Below, piece by piece: positions 46,551-57,926 of a DNA stretch of 64,000 bases (position 1 is its first letter; each line of letters opens with the position of its first letter). The notes below the pieces were generated by a model, which was not told the DNA's origin, did no database searches, and saw only the letters and a program-made list of their open reading frames with translations. A program made the translations under genes and the position numbers. Source of the stretch: Antedon bifida (lineage: Eukaryota > Echinodermata > Crinoidea > Comatulida > Antedonidae); NCBI GenBank assembly GCA_963402885.1, contig OY727097.1:10664001-10728000 (forward strand). Direction: 5' to 3'.

Positions 46551-47030
46551 AAGAAATGGCACTAACAAAGTTGAAACATATGTTGGACTGACAGAAAATA
46601 CTTTTTAAGTGTAGATACAATGGGCATACAAGCTCATTCTGTAATGAAAAGTATAAAAATAGTACAGCGCTTAGCATGTTTGGAAACTTAAAGATGACAT
46701 TAAATATAATATTAAATGGCGAGTATTAGCCAAATGTAAGCCTTATTCCAATATAAGTAAACGCTGCAACCTATTTCTGCAAGAGAAATATTTCATTATA
46801 ATATTATATAGCCTATGGAAATACGTGAACGTGATTGGTTGAAACTGCATCACATGACTACCGCTGCGAGGATCGTAAATCGTATATATCCTCGAGAACG
46901 ATGATATTGACTGAGTAATTTTCGCGTAATTATCGTGTCCCCTGTCATTAAACATATACATTCTCGAGTTCGATGATATTGACTGTGTAATTTTCGTGTG
47001 GCTCGCGTTTGCCGATAAATAAACAAAAGT
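46551..47030. repeat. Non-coding, with one 50-bp duplication
   Basis: CTCGAGxxCGATGATATTGACTG (46892 and 46963), each followed by GTAATTTTCG, is a direct duplication. It may be the body of the SINE whose tRNA-like head follows. No gene. Confidence 0.4.
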
Positions 47031-47037
47031 CATCTAC

Positions 47038-47106
47038 TGGATCTTGAACTCGGGTGGAATTGTCACTCCATCGCAAGACAACGCTTCAACCGTTGCGCCA
47101 CGGTTG
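47038..47106 (-). repeat. tRNA-like SINE head
   Basis: On the minus strand GTGGCGCAACGGTTGAAGC (A-box like, TGGCGCAACGG) and GAGTTCAAGATCC (B-box like) are spaced as in a tRNA. The GTGGAAT/ATTCCAC arms are irregular, so this is a tRNA-derived SINE or tRNA pseudogene rather than a functional tRNA. Confidence 0.45.
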
Positions 47107-48640
47107 AAGCTGCCGCTTCGGGATATATATATTCCCTCGGGGATGTCAAATCTTGTATTTCACCTCTAAGCAGGCAATATCTGTATAATATATAAGCCTG
47201 ATATTTGCTCTCTTAATCAAAGAAACGAATTATTTAGCACATGCAGATATAGAAGAAAATTCTTATTGAGATATAAAGGTTACTAATTAAAGACACCTAT
47301 TGATCGAATTCGGTCGAATATACAACTATTGTTCTGTTGCTTGCATATATTAACTATAAACAGTCTTTCCCTGATCATTGTACTTCTAATTACTTTACTC
47401 AGAGCCTAACACTTGAAGATTGAGGAGGTATTTTATCTCTCTCATAAAACAGTCTGTAGTGTTAATAAATATGTTGAATTATTAACCTGAGTCTTGATTT
47501 TTTCATTCATATTTGTATATATATATAATATCAATACATTCACACGTATATATATAGAAATACATACTATATATATCAAACATATATATACATACACATA
47601 CCCATACAATATATACACATATGCATAAAATTAACATTAAAACCAAGAACGATAAAAAATATACACAAATATAATACATTAGACCTATTACACGGGCATA
47701 AAAAAGCCTATAAAAACTGTCAAGTGATAAAATGGAAATGTACCTGAATGGTCCTCGAAAACATGACCAACGCCTCTGGAAATTGAAGCCCGGGTGACAC
47801 CTATGCATATGACTGATGAGTAATGTATGTTTATTTTGTGATGTTTCATGGTGGTCCATAAATTAGGTACGCAAAAAATATCGCTTCCAGGGTAATATAG
47901 CAAATTAGAGTTTAAAAAATGTACGAATAGAGAACAATATAGGCTAGTTATTATATTCGGTCTTCCGCCGAATGTGTGTGTGAGATTTGAACCTGTACTG
48001 AAAATAAGTTTGGTAAGATGCGAAATGTATACCAATTATGATTGATTACGTCCCCTGTCAGTAATGATGTATGGACACTTGACAGCAATCGGTGGTTAGG
48101 AACGTAAAGTGGAAAAGTTACTCAATAGATTTATTTATTTGTAAACAAAATGTACATTAATTCTCCCTGTAATGATGTAAACACTTTCAACAATTGGTAT
48201 TACAACAATTGGTATTAGTATAGTATACGCTATAATATACATATTATATTATTATATATATTATCTGAACGTTACACACAGGAGGAAACCGTTAATAGGG
48301 GTCATCAATCAGTCTCTAACGTGACCGTACCAAGAGACCAAAAGCATAGTTTATCAACGTGGGTGACAGTGAGCGGGGCTTTAACATTTGTATCACAATA
48401 TATCATGACAACAGCATCTTGTTAATTTTGGAACAAAATGATCAAATAACAACTTTCGTAGCCTACTTATAGTAGTAGTCGTAGTAGACACCATCAAATA
48501 GAGCAAGCAACAGAAATAATCGATAAACAGTAAAGGTGTTTCCCTGTACGGTAGGCCTGGCCTCCTATACTATAGTAACATTGAATCGCACCTAAATTTG
48601 ATAAAATGATTAATAAATAGCATAAATAATTAGTTAAGTT
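47107..48640. other. Intergenic, no gene seen
   Basis: AT-rich, with (AT)- and (ACAT)-rich stretches at 47515-47600. Long open frames here are of low complexity. No exon, RNA or mobile element recognised. Confidence 0.4.
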
Positions 48641-48905
48641 ACTAAAACAAATTGTATTTCACGTAAAGTAAAGGCCTTTATAATTGATATTTGAATATCT
48701 AAAACAAATAAATTGTAGTTCACGATTCAGTTGAATCACTACAATCACATTGTAGTTCGCATAAAAGTAAAGGCCTTCAATAAAAGTTAAATTACTAAAA
48801 CAAATTGTAGTTCACGTAAAGTAAATGCCTTTAATCAATATAATTGATTAGTTGAATATCTAAAACAAATTAATTTCAGTAGTTCACGATACGTTGAACC
48901 ACTAA
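48640..48905. repeat. Two tandem units of about 130 bp
   Basis: TTACTAAAACAAATTGTAxTTCACGTAAAGTAAA occurs at 48638 and 48790, and GAATATCTAAAACAAATxAAT with GTAGTTCACGAT at 48692 and 48853, so a unit is duplicated. Confidence 0.6.
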
Positions 48906-48918
48906 AATATTGTTTTAT

Positions 48919-49195
48919 TTAATATTGAATGGCGCCACCAACGGCCATTTTGTGAGTGTGAAAATAACCTTGTGATATCCACAAATTTCGATAGGTAACG
49001 CTAAATTTTGTCGTTGTAAAAGACAAAAGTGGAACAATAGCGTCGATGTGAAAACTAATGTTATCAAATCTACGTTTCGCGGTACATCTGAGATAGATAA
49101 GGTAGGTATCCATGGCGGAGATTTGTACCGAAGTTTTTGCATTGTGCTCGCCTATGTCAGAATTAACCATAATTTATATATAGATAATAATTATA
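48919..49195 (-). repeat. Repeat with a conserved open start, copy 2
   Basis: Inverted relative of 29180-29350. From ATG (49168-49170, minus strand) an 83-codon frame runs to 48919: MVNSDIGEHNAKTSVQIS, then DTYLIYLRCTAKRRFDNIS, then sequence that differs from the other copy. Both copies have CTATATATAAATT directly upstream. The frame is longer here. Function unknown. Confidence 0.4.
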
Positions 49196-49549
49196 GGTAT
49201 ACATACAGACAATATACTTTATTTCCATTAAAGTTTACTGAAAAAATTCTGACAGTTTTTCTTAGACGTTAGCCCATTTTTTTGTAGCATTGATAATGTA
49301 TAAGTAAGTTTATAGAAATATGCTTGTGAAAGAAATACTGTATAATATATTTTTTGTTAATACAAATAAATGGTATATAGTACCGCGAATGATGATGGGA
49401 GAGGTTTCCTAACTATTAAAGATTGTTTGACCAATCGTAATATTAGAAAATCATGGAAGGATAAAAAATAGTGTAATTTGATTTAATTCTTTTTTTTTTG
49501 TCTTTTGTGGGGTCGTCCCACTTTTATTCATTAGGGTTGGTGAGTACCC

Positions 49550-49845
49550 TGCCAAAATACGCAAATTGAGGGCGCTATGCTTTGCCAAAATACGCAAATA
49601 ATGCCAAAATACGCAAATTGAGGGCGCTATGCTTTGCCAAAATACGCAAATCATGCCAAAATACGCAAATCTGCTTTGCCAAAATACACAAATCATGCCA
49701 AAATACGCAAATTTGCTTGGCCAAAATACACAAATCATGCCAAAACACGCAAATTGAGGGCGCTATGCTTTGCCAAAATACACAAATCATGCCAAAATAC
49801 GCAAATCTGCTTTGCCAAAATACACAAATCATGCCAAAATACCAT
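49550..49845. repeat. Tandem array of TGCCAAAATACGCAAAT
   Basis: About 15 copies of a 16-18-bp unit, TGCCAAAATACxCAAATC, in higher-order blocks separated by TGAGGGCGCTATGCTT. Both strands give repetitive open frames, which are not genes. Confidence 0.85.
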
Positions 49846-50209
49846 GAATCATGAAAACTAGATAATAAGGATGATAGCATGTGCCATGTCCATTGAATGG
49901 CATTGCATTCAAACAGCATGTGCTGTTCACTTTCTGATTTATACAATATTGTCACATAAATTGTTTTCTGCTAAATTCCATAGTTTTAATTTTTTTTTAC
50001 ACGGTAATATTCGATGTTGGAGTTTAAAGTTGAATTGAGCAACTTTAACTATAATGTTTCATCTTGTATAACTTATAATACCATATACTACAGGCTATAT
50101 GTGACATTTATCCTATGTAACCTTGAAAAAATTCTAATAAAAGGTCTTTTGGTATTTTCTTGTAGCTTTAGGTGTGAATAAATACCAAAAAATGTTAGTG
50201 AGATATGGA

Positions 50210-50229
50210 GGGTCAAAGGTCAGTGACCT
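50210..50229 (+). promoter_or_regulatory. Triple AGGTCA-type half-site (DR1 + IR1)
   Basis: GGGTCA-A-AGGTCA is a direct repeat spaced by 1 (the RXR/HNF4-type layout), and the second half-site forms AGGTCA-G-TGACCT, an inverted repeat spaced by 1 (the EcR/FXR-type layout). The same composite recurs at 50374-50393 and, inverted, at about 54551-54570 and (one change) 54714-54733. Binding is not shown. Confidence 0.45.
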
Positions 50230-50373
50230 TTTTGTGGCATTTGATGGCTCATAACTCCTCAACTCATGGGTTTAAAAAGACAAATGTGGTGTCTACATCT
50301 ATGTTTTAGTGGTCAAACAACAAAATAAAGTTTTTGCAAATTTCGGGTTACTTGTGCCATTGGTCAGATAGTC

Positions 50374-50393
50374 GGGTCAAAGGTCATTGACCT
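50374..50393 (+). promoter_or_regulatory. Triple AGGTCA-type half-site, second copy
   Basis: GGGTCA-A-AGGTCA-T-TGACCT, with the same spacing as at 50210. Part of the palindrome arm. Confidence 0.45.
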
Positions 50394-50725
50394 TTATTCA
50401 TTAATAACTACTGCTAGTCTAGGACCTGGGTAAGATTTGTATGCATTCAATTTAGGAGAGAATATCTCAACTATTATAGGATAATTTGACCCCAAGGAAC
50501 AACATGGGATATGTGTCAAATTTGTTATCTGGGGCGAACATGCCCAAAATCGGGGTCAAGGGTTAGAAATGTGTGGTTCTTATATCTCGACAACCACTTG
50601 TCATACAGATTTGCTTTTGGTGTCAAATTGTTCAGAATATACATATTTATATTCGGTCTAACACAACTGTTACACCAAAAAATGACCGGAAATGCTTTTA
50701 CTGACCTTTGACCAAACTTACTTAC

Positions 50726-52381
50726 TTAATGTCACTATTAAGTGGGTGCCATGATAATTTGTCTCCACACATCTCTATCAAGCATGCTCTTTCTCAGTTC
50801 ACTCAGGTCTAGTTTGGTATCTTTCAACAGAATGTGAAGCCAAGTCAGTTGACTTTCCTTTTCTCTTCTGGTTCCCAAAGGAGAACTCTTGAGGCTGGCT
50901 CAGAGCTTCTCATAACATGACCGGCCAGGCCCATGCGACGTCTTTGAATGATGGTTGTAAGAAGAGGAAGGTTTGCATATAGTGTCTTGTTGGTGGCGTG
51001 TGAGGACCATGGGATGTTTTGGACTTTCTCCATCCAATGATTTTGAGAGCGATGAAGTAAGACTCCATGTCTCACAGCCGTAAAGAAGAATAGCTTCAAC
51101 TGTTGACTTAAAGAGGCGGATTTTTGTGGACTTGTTGATACGAGATGCCCATATTTTCGAAAGACTGTTCAGCGCACCCCATGCTTGACCAAGTCTTGCT
51201 TCGACATCATGGTTAGTGGATGAACAGTAGCTTTCGAGGTACTTGAAATCCTCTACTTGTTCTATTGCTGATCCATCCAGTGCGAAAGTTATAGAAGGTG
51301 ATGAGGGGTTTAAATGTATGAATTGGGTCTTCTTGATGTTTAAGTATAAACCTATAGCTTGTGTGGCTTGTTGAATTCTGTGCAGTAGATTTTCGGCAGC
51401 ATGTATGGAATCTTCAAGAATGGTGATGTCATCGGCAAAGTCTAGGTCTGGTAGTACTTCAGCTGGATGTCTTCTACTACGCCTACGGTGGAGGGTGAGA
51501 CCGTCTGATGATGTAGTTGCTGATCGCATTGCATAGTCAAGGCAGACAATAAACAAGAATGGAGCAAGAGGGTCTCCTTGAAGTACGCCAGAGTCGATGT
51601 TGAAGCAATCAGTCTCACCATCTGGAGTCAGGACAACTGCTGATGTATTGATATACATTACTCTGATGGCTTCTACAATTTCATGAGGGATGCCGTATGC
51701 TAAGAGGATCTTCATCATAATGTTGCGATTGATGGAATCGAAGGCTTTGCGAAAATCAATAAAGATAATGACTGCCTCTTTGTGATGGTTCTTAACCAAT
51801 TCTCCTCAGGGCAAGAATGTGCGTAGTTGTTGATCGTGCCTGACGAAAGCCATTCTGGTTCACAGGACGTATCCTATTTAAAATCAGGTGATTGTAGATC
51901 TTTGCAGCAAATTGTGATAATGAAATACCCCTGTAGTTATCTGGTTTTGAAAGATCACCTTTTTTCGGGATAGGAACGATCCCAGAAATTCACCATTCTG
52001 ATGGCCTGTTTCCGTCAAGAGTTTGATGGCAGAAAGAAGTGAGAGCGTTCTGGGTGCCAGGTAATTTCTATATTTCGATGGGAAGACCGTCAAGACCAGG
52101 TGCTTTGCCAGATTTCATCTGTTTGCAGGCAATTGACACCTTAGCCTCGGAGAACTTCTCGGAGCTTATCTGGTGGTTGAAGTTAAAGATTTTGCCGATA
52201 TCCATGTCATCTACCACTGAAGTCTCCACCGATAGTAGTTTGTGGAAGTGAGTTTTCCATGCTAGAAGACGATCCTCTCCCATGATGCAGGCACTTTGAG
52301 ATCTCTTCCCTGAGAGTTGTTTGACAAGTTGCCATGCAGATCTTAAGCTGTTGGCCCATGCTGGTTGATCGAAAAAATGAC
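50726..52381 (-). mobile_element. RTE-type LINE, 5'-truncated, within palindrome arm
   Basis: On the minus strand it ends in CATTAAGTAAGTAAG, a short tandem tail, and is flanked by TGACCAA on both sides (50709-50715 and 52379-52385), a probable target duplication. The coding part runs from a linker (SGKAPGLDGLPIEI, about 52070) to the end of RT (50900), with frameshifts near 52080 and 51800. The comparison with the uninterrupted right arm defines the insertion. Confidence 0.75.
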
Positions 52382-52394
52382 CAACAAAACACAT
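50845..52394 (-). pseudogene. RTE-type reverse transcriptase
   Basis: The main frame 51799-50900 holds the RT palm: AVIIFIDFRKAFDSINRNIM (first Asp), SGVLQGDPLAPFLFIVCLDY (motif B), and DLDFADDITILED (catalytic FADD), then LNIKKTQFI, FKYLESY and the C-terminal LYGCETWSL. Upstream frames give the linker and N-terminal RT (ASIACKQMKSGKAPGLDGL). GVLQGDxLAP is characteristic of RTE-like elements. The frame breaks at both ends, so no working protein remains. Confidence 0.75.
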
Positions 52395-52579
52395 TTTCGG
52401 GTATAATTATTCTTTAAAATGTCAATGGACACACTGTATGGTATAAAATGGAAGCATATACAATATGCTACCCATTGCTACCCAACTTGTATTGAACATT
52501 TTTAATTAGGAATATAACTTTATGGAAAATGTGCATAATTGACTTCAGTATTTAGAATTATTATTAATTTATTTTTATC

Positions 52580-53645
52580 AACTAGTACGACCTTTCCTGA
52601 TGTTTTGAAGTTGGGTCTAGTTACATTTATTTTAAAGAAGCCTTCACTGGATCATACTTGCATGGCAAATTTTCGATCTATTTCTAATGTCGCTTTCTTA
52701 TCTAATTGATCCTTGAGAAATGCGTTGCTTTAGATCTTATACATTTTCTTGACGACAATAATCTGTTCGACCCTCTTCAATCAGCATATAGAAAGCACCA
52801 CAGTACAAAGTCAGCCATTCTCAAGGTGCATAATGATATTATTTTAGCTCTGGATAAAGGTAATTGTCTTTTTTTCTGTGTACCTCGACCTGTCGACAGC
52901 TTCTGATACCATGGACTATTCCATTCTTATTGCAAGACTCTCGTCTATTGGTATCCGTGGATCTGCTCTAAATTGGTTGTCATATTTGTCTTCTAGGAAG
53001 CAGCAGGTCCAGATTGGTAATGTCAAATCCACCTTTATCGGCCTGAAATGCGGTGTTCCTCAAGGATCAATACTGGGTCCAGTATTGTTTTTAGTTTACA
53101 TCTCGCCCATGAGTGATATCATTAAGAGACATTGTGTCCAATATCATGTGTACGCAGATGATACACAACTGTACATCAGCTTTAATCCAGCAGAGTTTAA
53201 TGAGGCGAAGTCGGTTATCGAAGCTTGTGTTGTTGATGTTCAGGATTGGCTAACTAAAAACATGCTCTTTTTAACCCTGGTAAAACAGAAATCTTATTTC
53301 TTCATTCAAAACACTTCAAGAAATTGGCCATTGCTAGAAACATCAATCACATCATCGTTGGAGGTTAGATATATCGGAGTTGTATTTGACTCAGCAACGA
53401 TTATGTCCAGACCTATCAACAACATTAGTAAATCTGATACCTACCACCTTCGTAACATAAGATCAATTCGCAAATCCATAACCCACTCCTCGCTTATTAA
53501 ACTTGTCCATGCACTAATAACATCACGGTTAGACTACTGCAATGCCATTTTGTTTGGTCTACCAAATAAAGAACCTAATACTACAACTAAGTCTTTTCTT
53601 TTTTATACCAACTATTTCATTACAACGCTAGAATTATTTCACCTA
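52580..53645 (+). pseudogene. LINE (L2/CR1-type) reverse transcriptase fragment
   Basis: The beginning of RT (FPDVLKLGLVTFILKKPSLD, NFRSISN) is broken by a stop at about 52708. Then come LFDPLQSAYRKHHSTKSAIL, a frameshift at about 52880, YLDLSTASDTMDYSIL (catalytic Asp kept, AFDT changed to ASDT), CGVPQGSILGPVLFLVYISP, and YHVYADDTQLYISF (catalytic YADD), then DWLTKNMLF and SRLDYCNAILFGLP. It ends at 53645 without tail. It occupies the palindrome centre. Confidence 0.75.
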
Positions 53646-54235
53646 AAATAAACTTACATTAATTTATACTCATTTTTGTCTAAATTTAATAAAATATGCA
53701 TATTTTCCAAAAATAACATCACATACTTAAATAAAAGTTAGGTAGCTATGGATAGCATATTGTATTTGCTTTCCTTTGATACCAAATATGTCTTTTCAAA
53801 CATTTGAATTATTTAATATCATAAATAAACCAAAATAAATTATCTGGTAATGTATACCCATTTTTGTCAAAAAGCAATAAAATATGCACATTTTTCACCA
53901 AAGTAGCATCATAATTACAGATTTTTATTACAAGTTGGATAGCAATGGATAGAATATTGTATGAGCTTTTATTTGATACCAAATTGTTCTTCCAAACACT
54001 TATTTAAAATTATTTAATATTATATAAATAAGCACAACAATTACGCTACTAAATATTCATTTTTTGTATAAAAGTAATCAAATTAGGCACATTTTCCATA
54101 AGATTAGATTCCTAATTAAAAAATGTTCAATACAAGTTGGGTAACAATGGGTAGCATATTGTATATGCTTTCATTTGATACCATACAGTGTGTCCATTGA
54201 CATTTTAAATAATAATTTATCCCGAAAATGTGTTT
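53645..54235. repeat. Three degenerate tandem units of about 205 bp
   Basis: Marker blocks AGTTGGxTAxCAATGGxTAG, ATATTGTAT and TTTGATACCA occur near 53735, 53935 and 54135, with ATTTAATATxAT and TATGCACATTTT blocks between. The third unit is shared with the palindrome arms. Confidence 0.65.
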
Positions 54236-54934
54236 TTTGGTCAAAGGTCAGTAAAAGCATTTCCGGTCATTTTTTGGGTAAAAATTGTGTTAGACCGAAT
54301 ATAAATATGTATATTCTGAACAATTTGACACCAAAAGCAAATCTGTATGACAAGTGGTTGTCGAGATATAAGAACCACACATTTCTAACCCTTGACCCCG
54401 ATTTTGGGCATGTTCGCCCCAGATAACGAATTTGACACATATCCCATGTTGTTCCTTGGGGTCAAATATCAAATGAGATATTCTCTCCTAAATTGAATGC
54501 ATACAAATCTTACTCAGGTCCTACACTAGCAGTAGTTATTAATGAATAAAGGTCAATGACCTTTGACCCGACTATCTGACCAATGGCACAAGTAACCCGA
54601 AATTTGCAAAAACTTTATTTTGTTGTTTGACCACTAAAACATAGATGTAGAAACCACATTTGTCTTTTTAAACCCAGGAGTTGAGGAGTTATGAGCCATC
54701 AAATGCCACAAAAAGGTCACTGACTTTTGACCCTCAATATCTCACTAACGCAGTTATTGACACCTAAAGCTACAAGAAAATACCAAAAGACCTTTTATTA
54801 GAATTTTTTCAAGGTCAAACCATATATAGCCTCTACTAATATTCCAATCTATTTCTACGTTTTTAGCTCACATTCCCATTTTCTTTGTGAACCTAGTTCA
54901 TTGGAACGTTTGTTTATAAAATATTTATAGTAGA

Positions 54935-55590
54935 TAGATCATTTAATGTTCTTATGCAACAATGAATCAATATTACCTACATCTTGATTATTTGTATTGT
55001 CTTTTCTAATAATTTCTTTCCACACATTTGGTATGGCATTCATAAGCTGTAAGTATTCAATTAAACCATTATGTTTTTTATACAAAAAAAAAAAAATTAC
55101 ATACCTATCATTTATAAATATATCACCAATTGTTTTATAATCAGAATATAACCATGATTTGAAGTACAATGATTTATTGTTAGATACTATAAACTTGTTT
55201 TCACATAATTGTTGATTTTTTATTTCTATTAAAGTTGTTGGTTTTGCTATGCATTTCCATTTACCTGGATCTGGACTTAACAGTCGCTTGACCCAATTTA
55301 GTTTCAGTGATTCAACCACAGAGCTAATATCTGGCATGTTTAAACTACCTTCTTTAATATTTTTAATTAAGGCTGTTCTCTTTATCTTTTCCCTTCTAGC
55401 TCCCCATAGAAATGTATATAGTAGTTTTTCTATTTGTTTAACTATATCTTTTGGAACATAAATTATACTTGCGACAAACTTGGACAATGCAAGTGTTTTA
55501 ACAATATTAATTTTACCAAAAAATGTAAGATTCCTTCTTTTCCATAAGTTTAATACATTTTCTAGATTGGTATTTTTTTTATCCCAGTTT
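54935..55590 (-). pseudogene. C-terminal part of an L1-type LINE ORF2
   Basis: Minus-strand frame with KNTNLENVLNLWKRRNLTFF, GKINIVKTLALSKFVASIIY, VPKDIVKQIEKLLYTFLWGA and SLNMPDISSVVESLKLNWVKRLL. This is the conserved region after the RT thumb of L1/Tx1-type elements. The RT core itself is absent, so the element is truncated at about 55590. It ends just outside the palindrome. Confidence 0.65.
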
Positions 55591-56165
55591 CTCTTTTCAC
55601 ATAATATGTAGAAATGTATGTAAGTACTGTTATATCTGGTTCGGTAGTAGTTAGGTAGAATGACAGACGTAATAAAACAAGTAGTCAGCATGTACAACTC
55701 AAGGTAACTTTTAATAGGTAATCCTCTACAGTATTGGTGTTGAGGTTGCAAAGTGGCAAGGTATCAATGTGGCAATTTGGCAATGTGTGTGTGTTCATTT
55801 ATCACTACAAATACAAAATAAATAGAAACGGATAATTAGCAATAGTACCGGTAATATTAGCATACGGGTCACGTGACCCAACCTGTCCGAGCGATAGAGG
55901 CTCTCGCTGAATACAAAACAATGGAAACAGCGTGCGACGGCCTAGAGTAGACTTCACCTAAACTGACTTAAATATAACTTTTAAATCTTCTTATCAACAA
56001 TTACAGCCTATTACCAGGATTCCTGGTTTATATAAAAACAGGTAATAAGGTTAATAATATTTCAGAACTCACCAAAACACTATAATTTTCATAATAATAT
56101 ATGGTGATTGGAACGCTTCAGGCATGTTCATATGACATTAACTGCGAACGAGTGCGTGCTCAACA
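55591..56165. other. Non-coding spacer, no gene seen
   Basis: Contains GGCAAxxTxxCAATGTGGCAATTTGGCAATG (about 55757-55790), a small tandem run. No gene or element recognised. Confidence 0.4.
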
Positions 56166-56169
56166 TCGT

Positions 56170-57652
56170 CCGATAAAATAACGACAGCCGTTGACAACAA
56201 GCAATTTATGATTGGCGTATTTTTGGATTTATCCAAGGCGTTCGATTCGATAGATCATGAATTATTGCTCACAAAATTGCCCCATTATGGAATAAGAGGC
56301 GTGGTTCTTGATTGGTACCGAAGCTACCTTAGAGAAAGACAACAATTCGTACAAATTGGGAAGTGTCAGTCTGTAACCAAAATAATAAAACAAGGCGTTC
56401 CACAAGGGTCAATTCTTGGACCCCTGCTGTTTTTGATTTTCATAAATGACATGTTTTCTGTAAGTAATGTCGTTGATTTAATAATGTTTGCAGATGATAC
56501 GAATATGTTTTTACAACACAATGATGTCGTCACTGCCTTTACAATAATGACAAATGAACTAAATAAAATTGAGAAATGGTGTAAAACTAATAGATTAAAT
56601 ATTAATACAACCAAAACTACGTATATGTTATTTAGTGGAAAGAATACCAACATTGACACATCCCAATTTGTACTTTCAATAAATAGAGTTTCAATAGATA
56701 GAGTACCATATACTAAATTTCTCGGTGTCATCATTGATGAGAAACTGAACTTTAGACACCATACAAATGCAGTTTCTTGTAAAGCATCCTCAATAATTGG
56801 TGCCATGTGTCATATAAAACATTTAGTATCTACTGAAGTGTTACTTACCATATACAAGACACTTATATTACCAGTGTTGACATATGGTATTATTGTATGG
56901 GGTGCGGGAAACAAAGAAAATTTGGATCGCCTCCTTTTGCTTCAGAAAAGAGCTCTTAGGATTATTTGTAAGGTAGACTTTCATCATCCTTCTTCTCAGC
57001 TCTTTGTGAAAACGGGCACAATTAATATATTTGATTTGTATAACAACAGTGTTTTAAATTTTATGTTTAAATACCAAAAAGGACAACTTCCAAAATGTTT
57101 TAATTCTTTATTCAGTTTATTTGATAATTATCATGCATATAACACTCGAAATAAAGACAATTATTGTATAAAATTAAAATCAACTAATATGGGTCAGCAA
57201 AGTATAGCATATAGAGGACCTAAGCTATGGAATCAACTTATAAGAAATATAAGAGATAGTGAAAATATATCAATATTTAAAAAACTATTACTAAATAAAT
57301 GCATTAATAGCTATAAAGAAACAATATATCTTTGCGAAAACAACATTTGTAAAATATGTCTAACTTTAACTTAATTAATTACATTTTCGTATATATTCTG
57401 AGAATGTGATGTATATATATATATATATATATATTATATTATAGTACGTTGTATTTTCCTTCATTTATTTACTACATGAAAACATTTTGTAATATATTTG
57501 TAAATTTATATTTTAAGTTAGGGTGCCACAGATTAAAAGCTTTGCTTTCTTGTGGTTATCCTGTTTTTCACACTTTATTGTACTTAATTTATTATTTATA
57601 TTTTCATGAATGTTGTGTGAAAAATAAAAGAATCAATCAATCAATCAATACT
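56170..57652 (+). mobile_element. 5'-truncated LINE with intact C-terminal RT frame
   Basis: The sequence begins within RT (ITTAVDNKQF just before the first visible Met). The frame continues without a break to 57374, followed by a 3' UTR with an (AT)n run at 57409-57435 and an (AATC)n tail at 57635-57650. 5' truncation with a short tandem tail is typical of target-primed insertion. Unbroken coding suggests a young copy. Confidence 0.8.
56208..57374 (+). CDS. LINE reverse transcriptase, palm to C-terminus
   Basis: 388 codons. MIGVFLDLSKAFDSIDHELL (first catalytic Asp), KQGVPQGSILGPLLFLIFIN (motif B), DLIMFADDTNMFLQ (catalytic FADD), INTTKTTYMLF and FLGVIIDEKLNF (thumb), LILPVLTYGIIVWGAG and LLLLQKRALRIICK (post-RT), and the C-terminal MGQQSIAYRGPKLWNQL. 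The same family as the LINE at 42284-45650. N-terminal RT, endonuclease and ORF1 are missing. The ATG at 56208 is internal, so any translation would depend on read-through from the insertion site. Confidence 0.8.
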   Translation: MIGVFLDLSKAFDSIDHELLLTKLPHYGIRGVVLDWYRSYLRERQQFVQIGKCQSVTKIIKQGVPQGSILGPLLFLIFINDMFSVSNVVDLIMFADDTNMFLQHNDVVTAFTIMTNELNKIEKWCKTNRLNINTTKTTYMLFSGKNTNIDTSQFVLSINRVSIDRVPYTKFLGVIIDEKLNFRHHTNAVSCKASSIIGAMCHIKHLVSTEVLLTIYKTLILPVLTYGIIVWGAGNKENLDRLLLLQKRALRIICKVDFHHPSSQLFVKTGTINIFDLYNNSVLNFMFKYQKGQLPKCFNSLFSLFDNYHAYNTRNKDNYCIKLKSTNMGQQSIAYRGPKLWNQLIRNIRDSENISIFKKLLLNKCINSYKETIYLCENNICKICLTLT

Positions 57653-57926
57653 CGAAGCATATTATGATATGCGCCCTCAACGGATGACAGAAATCTTTAC
57701 AACAACATGTTTAATGTAACCTACATGGATTCCTAAAAATGTAACTGGTTTACTAGTCTACGTAATATCTAATTGTTTACACTAATTATCCACATAACAT
57801 TTTTCTTTTTTCTATCTAATTTTAACCCTGAAACATTACAAAAAGACTCAATCTCATTAAAGAAATATTTTAAACAACAATTTGATTTAACTCTCATTTA
57901 CTAATTTTTCCAAATGTCGGTATTGA
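57653..57926. other. Spacer, no gene seen
   Basis: AT-rich spacer to the right of the LINE tail. No feature recognised. Confidence 0.4.

Larger units (their letters stand above)
50127..54835. repeat. Long interrupted palindrome, arms about 750 bp
   Basis: The left arm (50127-50725 plus 52382-52540) is the reverse complement of 54060-54835. The centre holds a LINE RT (52580-53645) and three tandem units. An RTE-type LINE (50726-52381) splits the left arm. The right arm shows the empty site. Arms carry clustered AGGTCA half-sites. This could be one large foldback-like element or two opposed copies of an unknown repeat. Confidence 0.8.

Noticed and set aside
47503..48035. Minus-strand frames of 115-118 codons
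   Set aside because: AT-rich, rich in Ile, Tyr and Phe, no domain signature and no splice context.
49451..49955. Repetitive proteins such as MPKYANHAKIRK on plus and CVFWQSRFAYFGM on minus strand
   Set aside because: A by-product of the 16-18-bp tandem unit, open on both strands at once.
50845..52394. Host gene on the minus strand
   Set aside because: All motifs are those of an RTE-type reverse transcriptase, flanked by a target duplication.
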